Source: Suillus spraguei (Eukaryota; Basidiomycota; Agaricomycetes; Boletales; Suillaceae). Taken from it: 64,000 nucleotides of DNA. Made by a program: the position numbers and the translations under genes. Below the pieces are notes generated by a model that saw nothing but the letters and a program-made list of their open reading frames with translations, ran no database searches and was not told the DNA's origin. Location of the stretch: positions 37,980 through 101,979 of the forward strand of contig JABCPU010000246.1 in NCBI GenBank assembly GCA_016800925.1. The letters run 5' to 3'. Below are positions 58,781-64,000 of this stretch, one piece after another (position 1 is the stretch's first letter; each line of letters begins with the position of its first letter).

Positions 58781-58791
58781 GGAGAGGGGTG
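58781..58791 (+). promoter_or_regulatory. Copia polypurine tract
   Basis: GGAGAGGGGTG immediately before the 3' LTR, the usual primer site for plus-strand DNA synthesis. Confidence 0.85.
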
Positions 58792-59081
58792 TGTTGACAT
58801 TGACATATCATTACCTATCTTGTCCTCCATTGCTGCTTCTTGGTACTGTATAGTGATTCACCATCAAACACTCAGACATGCTTACCTAACAACTCCGTAT
58901 GGTATTAGTAGCAGTATTCTTGTGTTTTTTTACCCTCAGCATTTGTTCTACTCTTGCTGAGGTATGTTGTTATCCTGTAACTCATTCACTTGTACTTACA
59001 GAGCATTAGTCTGACTTGCTCTAGGTACTACAATATATTGTTTATTCTACTCTCGCTGAGTCTGACTTTCTCTAGTCTTCA
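58792..59081 (+). repeat. Copia 3' LTR
   Basis: 290 bp; differs from the 5' LTR at about 17 positions, eight of which turn CG into CA or TG. Confidence 0.95.
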
Positions 59082-59183
59082 ATCCTGCCCATCAAACTAT
59101 GCTGGTAAACCGGATCCAGGTACATGTACTATGATGAGCCTCAGAATCCTTCATTCATGGTATGCTGGTCAGGCATGTATTTA

Positions 59184-59423
59184 TCACACCATATTATTAT
59201 TGTCTCTTTTGTCATCATGTAGACGCTTGAGGCAGTGATTCACAGCATGAATGCCTTCATCCACATCCTCAGCTATAACCCTGCCAACAACCAATGAACT
59301 CTTGTCAGGATGCCACCGCAATATCGACTTGCAGATCCTACTCCTCTTCATGACAGTATTGGTCTGAACAAAAAGAGCCTCAAGCAGAAACACTGAAATT
59401 GTAAGTAGCATGACAGTGTCCAC
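59184..59423 (-). pseudogene. Fragment with an RWHPDK motif
   Basis: SILRWHPDKSSLVVGRV, then EDVDEGIHAVNHCLKRL. Short RWHPDK segments of this kind occur at the C-terminal end of a mushroom protein family of unknown role. Only this fragment is visible and it lies against the copia end. Confidence 0.35.
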
Positions 59424-59469
59424 ATATTACAGTGAACTATCTCTGTATTATATGAGTGAACGGACGTGC

Positions 59470-59935
59470 ATAATATCCATATGATATGGGCCAGCGGACC
59501 ATGGGCCCATGGTAGAAATAAATATCCTCGTTGATGACGGATGGGCCAGGAGAACATTATTTCCGATGACGGCGGGTGGGCCCATGCAAGGAATATGTAG
59601 AGTAGATGAGTGAGCCGATGTACATGAATATCTGGTAGACGGATGGGCCGAGGTAGTTGGATATCATGTAGATGGGTGTATCAAGGTAGATGTGTATCAA
59701 ATAGACAGGTATGTGAAGGGTACTTTTATCACATACACGGGTGGGCCCAGACACATATTAAATTGGACGGGTATTAGACAGGTGAGCCAAGAGTGTTATA
59801 TAAATATTTATTAGATGGGTGGGCCGAGGGTGTTGTACAGTATATTATATTAGACAGGTGGGCCGAGGGTGGTATAAAATATAGATGGGTGGGCCCATGT
59901 GTATGATAATGGTAGACATGACAGAGCTGAGGGAG
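59470..59935. repeat. Degenerate repeat of GA(T/C)GGGTGGGCC(C/G)AG
   Basis: At least ten scattered copies of a core like AGATGGGTGGGCCGAGG spaced about 40-50 bp apart. No coding. Confidence 0.7.
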
Positions 59936-59989
59936 TTGCATATCATCTGAATCAGAGGAAGTAATAAATCACAGTTACTGAGTTCCCAG

Positions 59990-60249
59990 AGCAGCAGGTG
60001 CTGTCTTGACATGGCCTTTTATGGCGCTTAGGTTGTCTTGTAGAATGTGGAAACTGGGGTGCGAGGCTTGTGTTGCCCTACAAGACACCCAGCTCCGACC
60101 CCCGAAAATCAGATGAAGCATACCAAGTTCCGAGTTCCGAGACCCGGGTCTCGACACATAATTCAGCCAATATGAGACACCCAGTTCCGACCCCCGAAAT
60201 TTGAGTGAAGCATACCAAGTTCCGGGAGCAGCAAGTGATCTCTTGAAAT
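59990..60249. repeat. Tandem unit (about 175 bp), left part, split by solo LTR M
   Basis: GACATGGCCTTTTATGGC, TGTCTTGTAGAATGTGG, CCCTACAAGACACCCAG, GAGTTCCGAGACCCGGG. The unit recurs at 61640-61900 on the other side of the LTR. Confidence 0.8.
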
Positions 60250-61635
60250 TGTTACGACCATGCAAAACCAGAGATTAGTAAGAAGTCCTGGTCTTACATG
60301 GGTTGTACCGGAGGGTTGTAAAGTCAAAGGGGCTTGGCCTCAGCTCGTACGCTGTGCCCCTTACCCGAGTATGTGCCCTTAATTTCGGATGAAGTCCAAG
60401 GGAGAGTTCTGGTGAAGTCCAGATGGAGGGTCCGGATGAACTCTGAGGCAGGATAGCTCGACAGAGCTCCGATGGACTTCCGGATGAGCGCGGGAATGCG
60501 CCGGAACTATTTCCGGAAGGTAGGGAGTAATGGTAACACTACTGGAACAAGCTCCAAGTAGAACGGGTGGAGGATGGACCGCTGGACAAAGTCCAGGGCA
60601 GGATAGGAGCAGAGCTCCGGAGGGAAAGATGATCCATAGATGTCAGAGGATAGGATAGGATGGATCCGAAGGTCCGGAGCTCGGAGGAGCAGAGGAGCAG
60701 AGGAGCAGAGGAGCAGAGGAGCAGAGGAGCAGAGGAGCAGAGGAGCAGAGGAGCAGAGGAGCAGAGGAGCAGAGGAGCAGAGGAGCAGAGGAGCAGAGGA
60801 GTGGAGGAGTGGAGGAGTGGAGGAGCGGAGGAGCGGATGATCAGATGAGCATAGCTCTGTGGATCTTAGAGGAAGTGTTGGCTACTAGAGAGGAGTAGGT
60901 CTGGATATGGTGTAGAGATAGTATAGACTACTCCGGACAAGGTCCGGAATAGAAACAGACAGTATAAGACTACCAAAGGTAGAGTCGGAGGTGAAACAGA
61001 TGATAGACAGAGATGGATGAAGTCCGAAAAGATTATAGGACATAGGATCAAAGCTCCGGCCTAGGGAGTAATCCCATAGGCCTGAGTTGGAAGCTTACAA
61101 GGGCCGGAGCCCAAGTGCAAGAACGGAGACGGAGTTATATAGACATGATAACAGGATACAGAGTAATCAAAGGAATATACAGAAGTAGGAACAATGAATC
61201 AGACTGAGGTCTGCAGGAGTTGTACTACAAGTTTATATACTGTAGGTAGCATGCCGGAAGGCAAGTAAGGATAGTCCGAGGCTATGTTTGAGGCATTGCG
61301 GAACACAAGGCTATGAACTCGGAAATAAGATAAGACTTGTACGAAATATCTTATCAAGACGGAAGTCAAGATAACCGAAAGCCAGAGGTGCAGAGATAAC
61401 CGAAAGCCGGACACAGGTGTTAACCTAAAAGGAGTAACGCGCAGGTGCGTGGGAATAGTTTCGGATATGAGCATGGATCAGATATGAACACGGATCGGAT
61501 ATGGACATGGATCGGATGAGTGGATCAGATCGGATGGATGGACTGAGTTGGATATGGATATGGATTAGATATGGATGGATGTTGATTGGGTGTCCAGATG
61601 TCCATGGATCAGACCTGAATGTACGGTATATGACA
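60250..61635 (+). mobile_element. Solo LTR, family M (1386 bp), with GAAAT target duplication
   Basis: TGTTACGACC...GGTATATGACA. Flanked by GAAAT at 60245-60249 and 61636-61640. High similarity to 33459-34907 along its length. No coding capacity. Confidence 0.93.
60684..60835. repeat. 8-bp minisatellite (GCAGAGGA, then GTGGAGGA) in solo LTR M
   Basis: About 18 units, mainly GCAGAGGA. Different dominant unit from the 33.9-kb copy at the same position in the LTR. Confidence 0.95.
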
Positions 61636-61905
61636 GAAATGGCCTTTATGGCATTTAGGTTGTCTTGTAGAATGTGGAAAGCGGGGTGCGAGGCTTGTGT
61701 TGCCCTACAAGACACCCAGTGACAACCCCCGAAAATCAGATGAAGCTTACCAAGTTCTGAGTTCCGAGTTCCGAGTTCCGAGACCCAGGTCTCTGCTTGA
61801 CATGGCCTTTTATGGCACTTATGTTGTCTTGTAGAATGTGGACACCAGGGTGCAAAAAGTGGTTGCCCTATGAGATGCCAAGTTCCGAACCCGGGTCTCA
61901 ACAAA
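61636..61905. repeat. Tandem unit, right part
   Basis: Two further units similar to 59990-60249, with GAGTTCCGAGTTCCGAG triplication at about 61755-61785. Confidence 0.8.
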
Positions 61906-62628
61906 TGAATATCAGATATCCAGCACACTTCCAATCATCTGGTATTTCATTGAGCAATGGATGATAATACAGCTTTGAAAGCCAACATCATCCAAGGTTC
62001 CCTTATCTGATCCTCACTATCTCCACCCCCTTTAACACCAAAGTCTGGACATCCCAGCATTCAGCGTCTGATTTCCCAATATCAACTTCCAACATGAACA
62101 CTTCTTCCATGTCCACTTGTGACATAAAATCTGGCGCACTTGAGCCTGGTCATCATGCATGAAGCAGGGGCATATACCGAACAAAAATTCAATGCAGAGA
62201 AGACTGGAGGAGAACCAGTTATACCTTCTCCAAACCTGGACACTGATCTGGTGATTGGCATGCGATTGCTTGGCTTGATGTACTCATAAAGGCATATAAA
62301 AATCCCAGCGGGTCTTCCTGCAATGTTGAAAATGGTTTGATCATTCAAATTCTTCATGACAGTTAAGATGCAGATTGATATTGCAAGATATAGCAAATTG
62401 ATATCCCTAAAGAACACTGGGCATAATGAGGAGAAAGAGGAGAAGTTGCTTGAGAGGTGTCCTCCTGGGCCATGAGGGCACAAAGTTGGTGGACAAACCT
62501 GCCACAATTATTGATGTTTCCAGTACCATCATCGCATGGTACCTTCCGGACGCCCTGACCAAGACCACCCAGGTGCATAATGTGTAGATTGTTACTCATG
62601 GATATTGAATATCAAATGGTACCTACAG
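61906..62628. other. No confident gene; possible upstream exons of the TET/JBP-like gene
   Basis: About 720 bp with unconvincing frames on both strands. The exon that follows has an acceptor (CCTACAG at 62622-62628) and no ATG of its own, so at least one upstream exon should exist or be lost. Confidence 0.35.
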
Positions 62629-63411
62629 AAGAAATTAGGGCGGCCACCGATTTGCTGGGTCCAAAGCCTCGAAAAAGGTGTAAAGGCTGATGGCAATTGG
62701 CGATATAATCAAGAATGGTTCAAACAGGGCTCGGAAAATGTTGGGTCAACCCCCGGATGCATCAATTTATCTCCGGCATGGTTTCAACAGGGCCATGAGG
62801 TAGGATGTGATGAGATGGTGATTTCTGGAGTCAAACTCACCAATCCCATAGAATCTGTCAGATCCGGAGGTATCTGCATCATTGAAGGGACCCTCCTCCG
62901 AGAATATCCTGAAGCTATTGCAAGGCCGGCAGCCATTGCATTGGCGGCACTCAGGGTCATGCATCCTCAGCAGTATTTTGCAGGGTTACGAGCCTTGTCA
63001 CACCTCGGAGATAAGGCACTGAGCAAGGAACTGCCACAGATGCCAGAGACCCTGCAGTACTGGGCATCCGTGTTTAACAGCCTCTCCATCATTTCCAATC
63101 GGGAAACCCCCAATCATCGAGACCATTTATCGATTCCTGAATGCTTCGATATTCTCACCACCGTGGGGAACTATTCTAATGCTCGGATGAGTATGCCAAG
63201 CCTTCAGCTGGAATTCAGGTATGATTCCGGCTGTATGATTGCATTTTCGGGAAGAATTGTGAGACATGGGTTGATGGAGGGAAGGGGATCGGATTGCTTG
63301 GGCATGGTATATGAGGGATTCTGTGCACATTTATGCCGGGGTTCCCTCATGTGGATGGGCTATGGTCGAAGGCCGCATACTAACCACGGTGTGAAAGATC
63401 AAAGAAGTTGA
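62629..63411 (+). CDS. TET/JBP-like 2-oxoglutarate/Fe(II) dioxygenase, N-terminal exon missing
   Basis: Fungal TET/JBP proteins oxidise methylated cytosine (or thymine in JBP) in DNA and are greatly expanded in mushrooms, often beside DNA transposons. Here a 260-residue exon ends at the stop 63411. Iron site: ISNRETPNHRDHLS gives H-x-D (His and Asp at about 63115-63123), and SGCMIAFSGRIVRHGL gives the distal His (about 63265). Between them TTVGNYSNARMSMPSLQLEF is the family's VG.Y..A.L.L..L block. The 2OG-binding Arg is expected shortly after the distal His, in a D-R-[VI] context. The sequence there reads GSDCLGMVY, so it may be Cys (CGC>TGC). No ATG opens the frame. Either an upstream exon or a 5'-truncated copy. 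Confidence 0.78.
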   Translation, partial: KKLGRPPICWVQSLEKGVKADGNWRYNQEWFKQGSENVGSTPGCINLSPAWFQQGHEVGCDEMVISGVKLTNPIESVRSGGICIIEGTLLREYPEAIARPAAIALAALRVMHPQQYFAGLRALSHLGDKALSKELPQMPETLQYWASVFNSLSIISNRETPNHRDHLSIPECFDILTTVGNYSNARMSMPSLQLEFRYDSGCMIAFSGRIVRHGLMEGRGSDCLGMVYEGFCAHLCRGSLMWMGYGRRPHTNHGVKDQRS

Positions 63412-63479
63412 AAGAGTTGTTACCCATGTTAGTAGCAACACACGAATACCATGTACCAATTAGAGCATCAACAGTTCTG

Positions 63480-64000
63480 GAACTCAAGTCGGAAGTCGAG
63501 TTCCATGAATTGAGTCCCTAACTCTGTGTATCTCGGGACTCGGGACTCGATACTCGAAATTCGGGACTCAATGATCGATAGTCCGAATTCAGGCTTCACT
63601 CGGGACTCAGCAAAGTGTGAGGCAGCACAATGGAGGCAACAGACTTTGATCCACACATTTGACTGCCGAACACCGAACCCGGCAGCCGGCACTCGGGACT
63701 CAGGACTGACCAATGTGAAAAATATGAATTCACATATAGTGAGTGCCAAATCCCAAACTCGGCAGCCGGAACTCGGGACTCGGGACTCAGAACAATGTGA
63801 AAGATGTGAATTCACATATCATAAATGACGAACTCCGAACCCGGCAGCCGGCACTCGGGACTCGGGACTCAGAATAATGTGCAAGTCATTGATCCACACA
63901 TGTTGAGGGCCGAACTCCGAACCCCGGCAGCCAGCAGTCGGACTTGGGACTCAGAAACAACAATGAGAAAGATATTGATTCCTACATGTAAAGTGACCGA
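63480..64000. repeat. Tandem repeat, about 97-bp unit (GGCAGCCGGCACTCGGGACTC), to the right edge
   Basis: From about 63660 at least three units: ..CCGAACCCGGCAGCCGGC-ACTCGGGACTCGGGACTCAG-AAxAATGTG-...-TGAATTCACATAT... The first 180 bp (63480-63660) carries looser CGGGACTCGGGACTCG words. Open frames across it only translate the repeat. Confidence 0.85.

Larger units (their letters stand above)
55035..58798 (+). pseudogene. Copia Pol (integrase, reverse transcriptase, RNase H), broken
   Basis: Blocks in order: YINLLSVSRMLEKGW (end of the protease region), LTWDL*HACLGHIGGDAV (gag pre-integrase; TGA in place of a likely Trp), DVIHSDLCGPFPIT and SDNGGKFV and HQQNGKAERAIRTIE (integrase D, D, E), and RMFGSRCFACIP. 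Reverse transcriptase: WLAAMHKELSIMDNMKVY, YKAHLVAQGFLQI, then a frameshift in a G-run near 56935, DIYMRQPKGFEEGD, YGLKQSAMEWY, WHVDDSLGTS (YVDD position). RNase H: DADLANTPTDRKSITGYTWF, cut by the solo LTR at 57779-58442, then LEAEYMVITHIIQEV, and FTKPLAHPLFLKHL at the end. Several stops and frameshifts; inactive. Confidence 0.9.
53500..59081 (+). mobile_element. Ty1/copia retrotransposon, both LTRs, with nested solo LTR
   Basis: LTRs 53500-53789 and 58792-59081, 290 bp each, TGTTGACATTG...CTAGTCTTCA. The flanks ATCCC (53495-53499) and ATCCT (59082-59086) are a 5-bp target duplication with one change. Gene order is gag, integrase, reverse transcriptase, RNase H, i.e. copia. A 664-bp solo LTR interrupts RNase H; without it the element is about 4.9 kb. 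Confidence 0.95.

Noticed and set aside
63660..64000. CRISPR-like array at the right edge
   Set aside because: Units are contiguous and similar over their whole length, with no constant repeat and unique spacers; the setting is a fungal genome.

Overview
The window looks like nuclear DNA of a mushroom-forming basidiomycete (Agaricomycetes). Genes are split by many introns of about 50 nt with GT..AG ends. The families seen (Plavaka transposase, TET/JBP-like dioxygenase, heme-thiolate peroxygenase, tandem kinase domains, MYND proteins) are typical of that group. No rRNA, CRISPR array or operon is visible, and I recognised no tRNA gene.

Layout. 1-10.4 kb is a graveyard of nested transposons: a Tc1/mariner element cut into an exon of an unknown minus-strand gene, a Plavaka transposase broken by a solo LTR and by a GGGTA-rich insertion, and a truncated hAT element. 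10.4-30.4 kb is the host-gene island. It holds a membrane-protein gene fragment, a 19-exon TRK potassium transporter, two convergent J-domain protein genes, a peroxygenase gene with a decayed second copy behind it, a second membrane-protein copy and a MYND-finger gene. 30.8-43.5 kb is two PIF/Harbinger elements placed end to end around one shared TAA. The first carries a 1.45-kb solo LTR. The second carries a pol-less LTR element, which itself carries a 250-bp MITE. 43.5-53.3 kb holds a second MITE, a rearranged partial duplication of the 16.6-24.6 kb region and a decayed gene with three tandem protein-kinase domains. 53.5-59.1 kb is a Ty1/copia element with both LTRs and a nested solo LTR. 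59.1-64 kb holds tandem repeats, another 1.4-kb solo LTR and a TET/JBP-like dioxygenase fragment.

How it fits together. The host genes from 12 to 20.8 kb read as intact. Almost everything else is mobile DNA, and most insertions can be dated against each other because target-site duplications survive and removing an insertion in silico restores the reading frame. The two copia LTRs differ mainly by loss of CpG in the 3' copy, which suggests methylation-driven C-to-T decay. The TET/JBP-like gene, from a family that acts on methylated cytosine, lies 4 kb further on.
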